Shown one piece after another: positions 53,996 through 62,832 of a stretch of 64,000 nt of DNA. Position 1 is the stretch's first letter, and every line of letters starts with the position of its first letter. Source of the DNA: Solibacteraceae bacterium (GTDB taxonomy: Bacteria; Acidobacteriota; Terriglobia; Bryobacterales; Bryobacteraceae); the NCBI GenBank assembly GCA_021324015.1, contig JAJPJX010000020.1, forward strand, positions 1-64,000, read 5' to 3'. The notes below the pieces were generated by a model. That model saw nothing but the letters and a program-made list of their open reading frames with translations. It searched no databases and had not been told where the DNA came from. Made by a program: the position numbers and the translations under genes.

Positions 53996-55126
53996 TCAGA
54001 GCAGGCGCTCGCCCGCCACCCGCGTGTCGTAGCCGCCCAGGCTCTCCAATTCCTGCCGGAAACTTGACCGGCTCAGCGTGTCCAGCAGGGTTTGAATGGC
54101 CGGCAGGTTCAAGTGGTGGCGGCGGATCGCCAGGTCGTAGCGTTCGCTCACCAGGGGGATGAAGCTCAACCCGAACAGACGCGCGGCAGCGCGCGTGGCG
54201 ATACAGCAATCCGCCGCCTGCGAAAGCACGTGCCAAGCCGCAGGAAGGTGGCCCTGTGCCGTGTGCCCGTACCCGCGCACATTGCGCCGGTCGATGCCCA
54301 GGCGCTTCAGCCACGTATCCAGCAGAATCCGGCTGCCTGCTCCCGCCTCGCGGTTCACCATGGTCACGTCGGGCCGCGCGAAGTCCTCCACGCCGCGAAT
54401 CTGTTTCGGATTGCCCCGCGCCGTCACGACGCCCTCCTCCCAGACTGCGAAGGAGATTACCGCCACCGAATGCCTGGGAAACACCCGCCCGATCTCTGGG
54501 ATGTTGCTTTCCCCGCTGGCCTCATCCCGCAGGTGCGTCCCGGCGATGTGCACGGACCCCTCTTTCAGCAGCCCCAATGCCTGCGAGCTGTTGCGGTGAG
54601 CTAGCACGAGCTCGATTCCCGCCGCCCGGATGTGCCGCGCGAGCACCGAGATCCCCGGATCGCACCCGGCGATCAGGATCCGGTTGCCAGTCTCTTCACC
54701 GTGGAACACTTGCACCTGGGCCTTCGCCGAACCAGCCGGCGCGCTCGTGACCACTGCGTCACTGGACGGAAAATACCAGGGAACCGGGGAGGGCACCACG
54801 GCGATGGTGCGCCGGTCCACGCGGCACAGCTCCACGGGTTGCCCCGGCTGGGGACCCTCCGCTCCCGCGAGCAGCGTGACTAGGTCTGTGCGCAGTTCCC
54901 GGACGGTGAAGTCCTCGGGCAGCGCGAACAGGTCCTCCACGCAAGCTTCCAGCGCGCGGGCCAGCTTCAGCGCCACCGCCGTGTTGGGCACATAGCTGCC
55001 CGCCTCCATGGCGTAGATCGTCTGCCGGCTGACGCCCGCGGCTTTCGCCAGTTCCGCGGCCGAAAAACCGCGTTTGTGCCGTAGCGCGGCCAGGCGATTC
55101 TCAATTTCGGCCGGTTTGCGAGTCAT
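53996..55126 (-). CDS. XRE-family regulator with molybdate-binding-like domain
   Basis: A 376-residue regulator. The N-terminal helix-turn-helix (about 8-65) reads LRHKRGFSAAELAKAAGVSRQTIYAMEAGSYVPNTAVALKLARAL. The larger C-terminal part (about 140-340) is a periplasmic-binding-protein-like domain of the type in molybdate-responsive regulators (PBP_like_2/COG1910): ILIAGCDPGISVLARHI, LKEGSVHIAGTHLRD, MVNREAGAGSRILLDTWL and DCCIATRAAARLFGLSFIPL. It probably senses molybdate, tungstate or a related oxyanion and binds the palindrome at 55185-55202 that separates it from the divergent TonB receptor. ATG 55126 is preferred over an upstream start at 55138. Ligand is inferred from domain type and from the ModA-like gene nearby. 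Confidence 0.82.
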   Translation of the reverse strand: MTRKPAEIENRLAALRHKRGFSAAELAKAAGVSRQTIYAMEAGSYVPNTAVALKLARALEACVEDLFALPEDFTVRELRTDLVTLLAGAEGPQPGQPVELCRVDRRTIAVVPSPVPWYFPSSDAVVTSAPAGSAKAQVQVFHGEETGNRILIAGCDPGISVLARHIRAAGIELVLAHRNSSQALGLLKEGSVHIAGTHLRDEASGESNIPEIGRVFPRHSVAVISFAVWEEGVVTARGNPKQIRGVEDFARPDVTMVNREAGAGSRILLDTWLKRLGIDRRNVRGYGHTAQGHLPAAWHVLSQAADCCIATRAAARLFGLSFIPLVSERYDLAIRRHHLNLPAIQTLLDTLSRSSFRQELESLGGYDTRVAGERLL

Positions 55127-55184
55127 GCCGCTTACCAAGTTAACACGCCACGCCGCCAGACCGTGTGATCCTCTAAAATGACAA

Positions 55185-55202
55185 TGTCTTGTATACTAGA
55201 CA
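55185..55202. promoter_or_regulatory. Near-perfect palindrome overlapping divergent promoter, candidate regulator operator
   Basis: TGTCTTGTATACTAGACA pairs at eight of nine positions. It contains TATACT (55192-55197) as a plus-strand -10 box, six bases before the TonB-receptor ATG, and TAGTAT (55198-55193) as a possible minus-strand -10 for the regulator with a leader of about 60 bases. No Shine-Dalgarno sequence precedes the receptor ATG. Confidence 0.55.
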
Positions 55203-55203
55203 A

Positions 55204-58200
55204 ATGAATCCGCTGCGGATCATTTCGGTCTGCCTGCTCGCGGCCGCACCGTGCCTAGGTCAGGCCGGCAGGACGGAACTCTTCGGAACCGTGACCGACC
55301 CTTCCGGACTAGTGGTAGCCGGCGCCCGCCTGGAGGCCGCGGAACAGGCCACCATGGCGCGGTTTGCCTCTGTCTCGGACTCGCACGGCGAACACCACCT
55401 GCTGGGACTGCCCGCCGGCCACTATGTGCTCTCCGTCGAAAAGCCGGGCTTTCAGACATACCTCCAGTCCGGCATCACGCTGCGGATCGCGGACCGCACC
55501 GTCTTGGATGTCCGCCTGGCGGTGGGGCAGCCCTCTCAGTTCGTGGAAGTCCATGCCGCCGCGCCCATGCTCCAGACCGCGGGCGGCGACGTGAGCTACA
55601 CCGTTGACCAGACGAAGGTCGCCGCGCTGCCGCTCGACGGGCGGAATTTCATTCCCCTCATTGCGCTCTCCCCGGGGGTTGCCCTTCCTGCCGGCTCGCT
55701 GCTGCCGCGCATCAACGGTAGCCGCCCGCGCACCAATGAGTACGTTTACGACGGCATCAGCGTGCTCCAGCCCGAACCCGGCCAGGTGGCCTTTTACCCC
55801 CTCATCGACGCCATCGAGGAGTTCCGCCTGAACATCAACGCCTACGCGCCGGAATATGGCCGCTCCAACGGCGGCGCCGTGATTGTCAGCAGCAGGTCCG
55901 GCGGCAACCAGTTCCATGGCACGGTCTTCGAATTCCTGCGCAACGAGGACTTGAACGCGCGCAATTACTTCGCCCAAGGCGGTGCGCGGCCCGAGTTCCG
56001 CCGCAACCAGTACGGCTTCGTGTTGGGCGGACCCATTCGGAAAAACCGCACCTTCTTTTTCGTGGACTGGCAGGGTACGCGGCTGCGCACCGGCATCACT
56101 CGGTTCAGCACGGTTCCCACGCCGGCCGAGCGGCAGGGAGTCTTCGCTGTACCCGTCTATGACCCGGCAACCTCGCCGCGCCAGTTGTTTCCGAACAACA
56201 CCATCCCGGCCAGCCGCTTCGACCCGCTGGCGCTCGAGGTGCTCGCGCACTACCCCCTGCCGAACCTTGCGGCACGGCCAACAATTACGCGCGCCAGACG
56301 GCCGAACCGGAGGCCCAGGACCAGTTCGACACGCGCCTGGACCGTTATTTCGGCGCCCGGCACCGGCTCTTCGCCCGGTATTCCTTCCTGCACGACGAGG
56401 ATACGCCGGTGACGCCCCTGCCCGATGGAAGCGGCCTGCTGACTTCCGGCGCGGTCGGCCATGCCGTCACCCGCGGCGATGGCCTGGTGGCCGAGCAGGA
56501 TTGGACCCTCTCGCCTGGCACGCTCAACCAGGCGCGTTTCGGATATACGCGCCGCGGCCTCCGCCAGGCTTCCTTGCAGAACGGTGACATTACCGTGCCT
56601 GGCGTGCCCCCAAATTTCTTCGCTTCTGTGCTGCCCATTTTCACGCTGACCGGCTATCAGCAGATTGGCCCCACTTCGGCCGCCAATTCCAGGTTCACCA
56701 CCTCAGTTACGGAATACCTGGATACGTTTTCAATGGTGCGCGGCCGCCACACTCTCAAGTTCGGCGCCGACATCCGGCGCGAGGCCCTCGACGTCCTGAA
56801 TCCGCCGAACCCGACCGGCTCTTACGCGTTTACCGCCATAGGCACCAACAATCCGGCCCGGCCGATAAGCGGCAATGCCCTGGCCTCCCTGCTGCTCGGG
56901 CAGGTCAACGCGTTCTCCATCGATATTCAGCCGCAGCCCCTCCAGGAGCGGGCGCACATTGCGGAATTCTTCGCCGGCGACGACTGGAAGGTGTCCAGCC
57001 GCCTGACCCTCAACCTGGGCACCCGCTACACGCTGAACTTTCCCTCCACTGAGGTGCATAATCGCGGCGCGATATTCAACCTCGGAACCCAGGTGCTTGA
57101 TTTCCCGCATACTGCTCGGGAACTGGAGTGCTGCGATTTCGGCCCCCGCGTGGGTGCCGCCTGGCGCCTCGGCGATTCCTGGGTGCTGCGCTCCGCCTAC
57201 GGCATGATCTGGTTCGAGCAGACCGGTATCACCTCGCCCTTTACACTGCCGCAGTTTCCCTTCGTGCAGACCCTCGGGCAGCAGTCTCAGGACAACATCA
57301 ACCCAGCCTTCCTGCTCTCGCACGGACCCTCCGTACAGGTGACGCCCCCGAATCCAAACTCCGGCCTGGGGCAGGGTGTCTTCGGCGTCGATCGCCGGGT
57401 GGGTTCCGGCTATTCCCAACAGTGGAACTTTACCGTGCAGAAGACCTTCGGGAGCGACCTGAATGCGGAAGTCGGGTACCTGGGCTCCAAGAACACCCGC
57501 TTGGGCGTGCCGGACGTCAATTGGAACCAGTTGCCGGCGCAGTATCTGGCTCTGGGAACCGCCCTGCTGGAGCCGGTGCCCAATCCGTATGAGGGGCAGA
57601 TTCCGGCGTCCTCGTCGCTGGGCGGCCCTACCCTCACCCGCCAGCAGTTGCTGCGCGCCTACCCGCGGTTCACCAGCGTGGCGCTGTTCCGGGATAACGT
57701 GGGAAACTCTTCCTATCACGCACTGCAGGCGAAAATGGAAAAGCGATTCTCGCACGGATTGACGCTCACTTTCGCATATACTTTCTCCAAGCTGCTGGAT
57801 GACGCCTCGGCGGTGTTTTCGAACACCATCTTCACCGGCCCGATTGCCAACTACCCGGTCGCCGATAGCTTCAACCGGCACCTGGAGAAGGATCTCTCGA
57901 ACGGCGATATCCCGCGCGTGTTTTCGGGCGGTTGGCTTTACGATATCCCGCGCGTGTGGAAGATCTCTGGCTGGCGCATCGGCGGCCTGCTGCGCGTGCA
58001 ATCAGGCGATACCGTGGCAGTCGCGCAAGGCACGAACTATAACTCCAACCTGGGGTACGGGACCCAACGGCCCAACCGCATCGCCCATGCCAATGAATTC
58101 GCCAGCCGCAGTGCCGCCCGGTGGTTCAACACCGCCGCTTTCACCCCCGTGCCCCAGTTTGTCATCGGTGACAGTTCCCGCAATCCCGTGCGTGGGCCCG

Positions 58201-58406
58201 GGCTCCAGGACGCCGACCTGATGCTTGGAAAAACCTTTCGCTTTACCGAGCGCGTGAATCTGGAGTTCCGCGCCGAAGTGTTTAACATCAGCAACACGCC
58301 GCCGCTGAACGATCCGAACGGTACGTTCGGCACACCGGCGTTCGGCGCCATCACCAGCGCGGGCAACCCCAGGGTCTTCGAGTTTGCGGGCAAAATTCAT
58401 TTTTAG
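55204..58406 (+). pseudogene. TonB-dependent receptor (Oar-like), frameshifted
   Basis: An outer-membrane receptor of about 1067 residues when restored. The signal peptide MNPLRIISVCLLAAAPCLGQ is followed by a carboxypeptidase-regulatory-like domain, a plug domain (TNEYVYDGISV; FRLNINAYAPEYGRSNGGAVIV) and a large barrel ending FEFAGKIHF. The first part is in frame to about 56270; the continuation GTANNYARQTAEPEAQDQFD is in the next frame. Inserting one base in GCGGC at 56269-56273 (for example GCCGGC, giving NLAGTANNY) restores one reading frame. Both parts are otherwise well conserved. Divergent from the XRE-molybdate-type regulator and overlapping the ModA-like gene, it is a candidate outer-membrane transporter for a metal oxyanion or its chelate. 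Substrate is inferred. Confidence 0.85.
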
Positions 58407-59163
58407 GCCGGCGCCGCTGCTGGTCCTGGTGGCGGCTCTTTCCGCCTGCCACCACCAGCCTCCTGAAGGACTGCCCACCAAGTCCGAAGTTCTCGTTGGC
58501 GCGGCAGCGAATCTGACCGATGTCTTTCGGCGTATCGGCCAGCGCTTCGAATCCCAGACCGGTATCCACCCTGTCTTCAGCTTCGCCGCCACCGCCCAAC
58601 TTGCGCAACAGATCGAATACGCCGCTCCGTTTGATGTCTTTGCCGCCGCCGATACTGCTCACGTGCAGGAACTCGACCGCAAGGGGCTCCTGTTGCCGCG
58701 CAGCCGCGCCGTGTACGTCCGGGGGGTACTTGCGCTCTGGATTCCCCCGCACACCGGGACGGCGGTCCACACCATCCGGGACCTGGTGTCACCGCAGGTG
58801 CGGATGATCGCTATCGCCAACCCGAAGCTGGCACCCTACGGCGAGGCGGCGGTCGAAGCGCTGCAGCGGGTAGGCATCTGGGAAAGGGTGAAAGGTAAGG
58901 TCGTGTATGCCGAGAACATCAACATGGCGCGCCAATACGGCTCCTCGAAAAATGCGGATGCCGTGTTTACGGCGTATTCCCTGGTGTTCTCCGAGCCGGG
59001 TGCAGTGATTCGCGTAGAGGAAGGCCTGCACCAGCCCATCAATCAGGAATTGGCCATCGTGGCGCGCGCCAAAAACCACGATAATGCGCGCCGATTTGTC
59101 GACTTCCTCCTGAGCGCGGAGGGAAAGGCCATCCTCCGCGGCTATGGCTACGCGACCTACTGA
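58384..59163 (+). CDS. ModA-like substrate-binding lipoprotein
   Basis: A 259-residue periplasmic binding protein of the molybdate/tungstate (ModA) type. A lipobox (LLVLVAALSAC) makes it a probable lipoprotein. ModA features include EVLVGAAANLTDVFRRIG at the start (phosphate-like oxyanion loop with A-A-N-L), FSFAATAQLAQQI (serine in the second loop replaced partly by Ala-Ala-Thr), FDVFAAADTAHV and AIANPKLAPYGEAAVEAL. The start is TTG at 58384, overlapping the end of the TonB-receptor gene by 23 bases, so coupling is likely. No permease (ModB) or ATPase (ModC) is nearby; they could be elsewhere or the protein could work differently. It converges with the secreted aldolase gene with a 7-base overlap. 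Confidence 0.8.
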   Translation: MRAKFIFRPAPLLVLVAALSACHHQPPEGLPTKSEVLVGAAANLTDVFRRIGQRFESQTGIHPVFSFAATAQLAQQIEYAAPFDVFAAADTAHVQELDRKGLLLPRSRAVYVRGVLALWIPPHTGTAVHTIRDLVSPQVRMIAIANPKLAPYGEAAVEALQRVGIWERVKGKVVYAENINMARQYGSSKNADAVFTAYSLVFSEPGAVIRVEEGLHQPINQELAIVARAKNHDNARRFVDFLLSAEGKAILRGYGYATY

Positions 59164-60026
59164 GTGGAGCCCCCGCCGCCCTTAGCCGGCCCGCCTAGTG
59201 CCGTCTGCGCTCCCGAGTGGATCAGCATGGCTTCGCCTGGACCCTGAAAAAAGGTGTATCCCGCACGGTTCCTCCAGGCCAGAGGGCCGCCCAGCTTCAA
59301 GCCCGCCTTCAGAACCACATCATGAATGGTGGTGACCAGCGATTCATAGGGTTCCTCGCCCTGCTGGTGGCCGGAGAAGTTCGCCAGGTCGCCGCTCGCC
59401 GCGAAGATCACGTCGATCCCTGGAACGGCGGCGATTTCCTTGGCGTTGGCCACCCCCAGCGGGGTCTCGATCATGATTACCACCATCATATTTTCGTTGA
59501 TGGTCTGCCGGTAATCGTTGCCCCAGAGTTCGCGATACTGGCCTGCGCCCATGCTGCGGCGCCCCTGCGGCGGATACTTGGCCCACTTCACGGCTGCCTG
59601 CGCCTTTTCCACCGTGTCCACCGTGGGCACGATGATCCCCAGCGCGCCGATGTCCGTGGCCTTCTGGATATCGCTCTCGGTGGCGTCCGGCACGCGGATG
59701 AAGGGCACGGCAGCGCTGCCTCGGCAGGCCCGGATCATCCGGGCCACATCCTCATACGTGAGCGGGCTGTGCTGCATTTCGATCCACAGGAAGTCGAAGC
59801 CCGCGTTGGCCATAGCGCAATACATGTTCGGATCCGGGGAGGACACCGTACCGCCTACGATCTGCTTGCCCGCCATCAGCTTCTGCTTGGCTGTGTTGTA
59901 GATCCGCACGGGCCCGGAGGCCTGCCGCCAGTCCCGCTGCGCCGGCTGGGCGCGCCCCGCCCGGGGAAGCCCCGCGCACAGTATCGTGCACACCGCAGCG
60001 GCCATCACGCATCGCCTTCCGCTCAT
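59157..60026 (-). CDS. Secreted HpcH/HpaI-family aldolase
   Basis: A 289-residue class II aldolase of the HpcH/HpaI (2-keto-3-deoxy acid aldolase) family. The catalytic barrel has GGTVSSPDPNMYCAMANAGFDFLWIEMQHSPLTYEDVARMI, the substrate region RVPDATESDIQKATDIGALGIIVPTV, GAGQYRELWG, and the metal site VIMIETPLGVANAKEIAAVPGIDVIFAASGDLANF. Unusually, a clear signal peptide (MSGRRCVMAAAVCTILCAGLPRAGRAQ) precedes it, so it should act outside the cytoplasm. ATG 60026 has GGAGG four bases upstream. The C-terminal glycine-rich end is a short extension. Substrate unknown. Confidence 0.87.
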   Translation of the reverse strand: MSGRRCVMAAAVCTILCAGLPRAGRAQPAQRDWRQASGPVRIYNTAKQKLMAGKQIVGGTVSSPDPNMYCAMANAGFDFLWIEMQHSPLTYEDVARMIRACRGSAAVPFIRVPDATESDIQKATDIGALGIIVPTVDTVEKAQAAVKWAKYPPQGRRSMGAGQYRELWGNDYRQTINENMMVVIMIETPLGVANAKEIAAVPGIDVIFAASGDLANFSGHQQGEEPYESLVTTIHDVVLKAGLKLGGPLAWRNRAGYTFFQGPGEAMLIHSGAQTALGGPAKGGGGSTQ

Positions 60027-60123
60027 ACCCCCTCCTTTGGAGCGCATTACTCCGGGTTGCGAGGTATCATATGCGGGCCCACGGCCGAAAGTCAAACTCC
60101 AGCAACCGCAATCCAGGAGAGAA

Positions 60124-61206
60124 TTACATCCCCACCAGCGGCCGCAGCGCGTCCACTTCGTCCATGCGGTTCACCATGATGTTGAGAAACAGGCCGCGCG
60201 GCTCGAGCGCATCCATCAGCCGCCGCACTTCCTCCGGGGTGAAAGAACCCCGGACGAGCAGCGGTTTCCCGGCCGCCTGCACCTTCTGGAAGTAGGGGAT
60301 CATCTCCGCCACCGGCGGCCCCAGAGCATCCTGGTTCACCTCAAAGCACTGGATCTCCCGGATTTCGAAAATGGCGTCCAGCAAGAACATGGATGTGGAG
60401 TGCAGGTGGATGAAACTCGAGGGAAAATGCGCGGCCAGCATGCGGTCCACCGGCTGCACGAAACGGCGGTAGAGGGCTGGCGAGTAAACTGCCGTGGCGT
60501 CCTCCTGCATGCGGATGATCGGGCCAGGCGCCCACAGGGAATATTGCGCGTCGAACCAGCCACCGTGAAACAGCGGCACGTGCTTCCAGAACTCCTCGGT
60601 GAGGTCCCGGAACAGCTCGCCCATCTTCCAGAGCAGTTCCGCAGATCGTTCGGGGTCGTCGGTCAGGTCCAGGATGCTGCTCGTGTGCCCGCGCAGCATC
60701 GCGTGCAGGTCGGTGGGACCTATCTCCGGGCTGTGGCTCACCGGAAAGGCGCCCTCCGCCCGGCGCACCAGCGCCTGCGCGAATTCCAAGTACTTGCACA
60801 GCCAGGGATTGCCAGCATCCAAGCCCACATCCAGGGCCTGCTCCCAGGGAACCTGCTTTTCTTCTCCCAGGATGCTCTGCGGCAGGATGCGCAAGGTGCA
60901 GCCGGCGATGCCCGGCAGCCAGGGGATGGCCGCCTGACCCGGACAGGCGCCGCGGATCAGGTCGTCATCCATACTCTCTCCCTCGCGCAGCATGCGCAGA
61001 TGATCGTCTAGAAAGGCTTCCGGATCGATCATGCCGGGAGTAAGGGTATCGGCGGAACCCCAGGCGCGGCAGGCGGCAAACTCACCCAAAGGAAACCAGC
61101 CCACTAGGGTGAAACCAACAAGGGGCCGCGTCACATCGGCGCGGCGCCAGAAAGCCTGATAGCGGGCAATCTTGGCGGGGTCGTTTCCGAAAGGAACAAC
61201 GCTCAT
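60124..61206 (-). CDS. Uroporphyrinogen decarboxylase-like (URO-D domain) protein
   Basis: A 360-residue protein of the URO-D/methyltransferase superfamily. It has the barrel pattern of the family, for example FPVSHSPEIGPTDLHAMLRGHTSSILDLTDDPERSAELLWKM, LHLHSTSMFLLDAIFEI (with the metal/methyl-donor-site histidines H-x-H) and GKPLLVRGSFTPEEVRRLMDAL. It is unlike true HemE in length order and lacks its N-terminal Arg motif RAPVWxMRQAGR; it is closer to the cobalamin-dependent methyltransferase-like or uncharacterised URO-D group in Acidobacteriota. A TACAAT hexamer ends 11 bases before the ATG, so the transcript may have a very short leader. No partner gene is adjacent. Confidence 0.75.
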   Translation of the reverse strand: MSVVPFGNDPAKIARYQAFWRRADVTRPLVGFTLVGWFPLGEFAACRAWGSADTLTPGMIDPEAFLDDHLRMLREGESMDDDLIRGACPGQAAIPWLPGIAGCTLRILPQSILGEEKQVPWEQALDVGLDAGNPWLCKYLEFAQALVRRAEGAFPVSHSPEIGPTDLHAMLRGHTSSILDLTDDPERSAELLWKMGELFRDLTEEFWKHVPLFHGGWFDAQYSLWAPGPIIRMQEDATAVYSPALYRRFVQPVDRMLAAHFPSSFIHLHSTSMFLLDAIFEIREIQCFEVNQDALGPPVAEMIPYFQKVQAAGKPLLVRGSFTPEEVRRLMDALEPRGLFLNIMVNRMDEVDALRPLVGM

Positions 61207-61274
61207 GCCGGACCACCATTGTAGTTGCTTTCCGGCAGGCGCGAATCAGGAGTGCTGGGCGCGGACTTCCGTCG

Positions 61275-61487
61275 CTACGATTCGCCGGCCGTCGAGGATT
61301 CGTCCACTCCGGGTGTAACCTCGTCCACTCCGGGCGTCAGATCTTCCATCGGCGCAATTTCGGGCTCCCGATGCTCCGCGGCGGCCAGTCTGCGCTGCGC
61401 TCGTTTGGCTGCCTTTTCCCGTTGCTTCTCCATCCGGGCAATCTCTTTCTGACGCTTCTTGAATGACGTGCGGGAACGCGTAGGCAC
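61275..61487 (-). CDS. Small basic protein, 70 residues
   Basis: A 70-residue protein starting MPTRSRTSFKKRQKEIARMEKQREKAAKRAQRR, a basic helical N-terminal half, with an acidic C-terminus containing a tandem repeat (TPGVDEVTPGVDE). The GTG start at 61487 has an excellent GGAGG seven bases upstream. Similar small proteins appear common in Acidobacteriota as far as I recall. Function unknown; a nucleic-acid-associated role is suggested by the basic coiled coil only. Confidence 0.7.
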   Translation of the reverse strand: MPTRSRTSFKKRQKEIARMEKQREKAAKRAQRRLAAAEHREPEIAPMEDLTPGVDEVTPGVDESSTAGES

Positions 61488-61553
61488 GATTATCCTCCTT
61501 TGCCCGGCGACCGGCTTCTCCCCGCCGGCCGCCGTAGTCCGATTCTGAGTCTC

Positions 61554-61886
61554 TTACCAGCGAGGCTCGCGCCGCTGGCGGGGTGCGCCGTAGCCGCGGC
61601 CACCACCACGGGACGAACCCCCGAACCCTCCGCCGCCCTGCGGCTTCGGCCGGGCCTCGTTGATGTTCAGCGCGCGGCCGTCCAGTTCCGTTCCGTTCAG
61701 GGCAGCAATGGCGCGGTCCGCCTCTGCGGAATCGCTCATTTCCACAAAAGCGAAGCCGCGCGAACGCCCGGTATCCCGGTCGGTGATCAGGTTTACTCGC
61801 TCCACGTTCCCGTATGGTTCAAACAATGAACGGACGGAAGATTCCGTGGCGTTGAAATCCAAGTTGCCTACAAAAATGTTTTTCAT
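61554..61886 (-). CDS. RRM-domain RNA-binding protein
   Basis: A 110-residue protein with a single RNA recognition motif (1-78): RNP2 is IFVGNLDFN and RNP1 is RGFAFVEM, with the standard aromatic residues present. The C-terminal tail is Gly/Arg rich (GGGGFGGSSRGGGRGYG), the layout of cyanobacterial and Acidobacteriota cold-responsive RNA-binding proteins. It probably binds mRNA and may act at low temperature. The leader is about 84 bases long, which would suit temperature-dependent control. No Shine-Dalgarno sequence stands out before ATG 61886. Confidence 0.92.
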   Translation of the reverse strand: MKNIFVGNLDFNATESSVRSLFEPYGNVERVNLITDRDTGRSRGFAFVEMSDSAEADRAIAALNGTELDGRALNINEARPKPQGGGGFGGSSRGGGRGYGAPRQRREPRW

Positions 61887-61976
61887 AAACGTCGCGTTGT
61901 CTTTTAATCGTGCGGGCCAGACGAGGCAGATTGGAATTCAGCCAGGTTCTTGCAGGACTCTCAAAAGGCAGCCTTA

Positions 61977-61985
61977 ATTATAGCA
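61977..61985 (-). promoter_or_regulatory. Extended -10 promoter of the RRM gene
   Basis: The minus strand reads TGCTATAAT, a consensus extended -10 element (TGNTATAAT). The expected start near 61970 gives a leader of about 84 bases. No -35 is needed with an extended -10 and none is seen. Confidence 0.6.
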
Positions 61986-62055
61986 TGCCCGACAGCCCGG
62001 CTTTCTCCTGGGCGGTGCCGCGAAAGTCACCACGGTGCGGTTGTGGTTGGGTGAT

Positions 62056-62703
62056 CTATAGCCACTTCCGGCGACGCGCCAGCCCCGCCAGCGCCACGAA
62101 ACCCAGGCCCAGGTATGCCGCGGTGGCCGGTTCGGGAATAGTGCCGCCACCATCTGAAAATGTGGTCGCCTGGAAATTGTCGGCCAAAAAGTCCGAGCCA
62201 GCGCCCGGAAGGATCACAACCTCCACCAGGTTGAATGCAGCGTTCGATTGGAAAGTCAGCGTGCCCAGGCCCCACCCTTCGCCCACTGCTTGGGAAGTGG
62301 TCGACCCGACGGCCGGATTAAACGTGGAATTCAGGTAGGCGGTCAATTGCAGAGTGGTGTTGGTATCTAGTCCGAAATCGGCGGTGGCAAAGTCGAATGA
62401 CAGGCCGATCAGCACCCGATCGAACGAGACCGTCAGCGGCGGGCTGTAGACATCGCTCGGATCCAGATAGTTTCCGGAAAAGTTGGGCAGGTTGTAAAAG
62501 GTGGTGTCGTGGCTCTGGACCGAGAAGCGCCCCGTGAAAGTAGCCGTTGCGCCCCCGGCCGTTTGGCTCAGAGGCAGCCCCATGCCGGTCGAAAGCGGGG
62601 GGCTGCCGCTGTCGAAATCGAACAGGATTGTGTTCGCGGCCGCCGGCAGGCAAAGCGCTGCCGTCAACACCGAAAGCAGAACCGGATGTAGTCTGTTCCG
62701 CAT
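62056..62703 (-). CDS. PEP-CTERM-sorted exported protein
   Basis: A 215-residue exported protein. A signal peptide (MRNRLHPVLLSVLTAALCLPAAA) is followed by a beta-rich domain (TILFDFDSGSPPLSTGMGLPLSQ...LIGLSFDFATADFGLDTNTTLQLTAYL...VEVVILPGAGSDFLADNFQ). The C-terminus carries a PEP-CTERM signal: the PEP motif in IPEPATAAYLGLGFVALAGLARRRKWL, a hydrophobic helix and a basic end. It would be processed by an exosortase and exported, often with exopolysaccharide. GGAGG lies four bases before ATG 62703. Exosortase genes are not in the window. Confidence 0.9.
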   Translation of the reverse strand: MRNRLHPVLLSVLTAALCLPAAANTILFDFDSGSPPLSTGMGLPLSQTAGGATATFTGRFSVQSHDTTFYNLPNFSGNYLDPSDVYSPPLTVSFDRVLIGLSFDFATADFGLDTNTTLQLTAYLNSTFNPAVGSTTSQAVGEGWGLGTLTFQSNAAFNLVEVVILPGAGSDFLADNFQATTFSDGGGTIPEPATAAYLGLGFVALAGLARRRKWL

Positions 62704-62832
62704 AGATCCTCCGGATCGTCCCATCAGGATACGGAACTCCGAGCGAGCCGTCAAGCATCATAAGACCTGAAACTCCATAAGTCGTTCTTGGGCCGCTTTG
62801 CGTTCTCCCGCACTTTGCGTAACAATCCGGAA

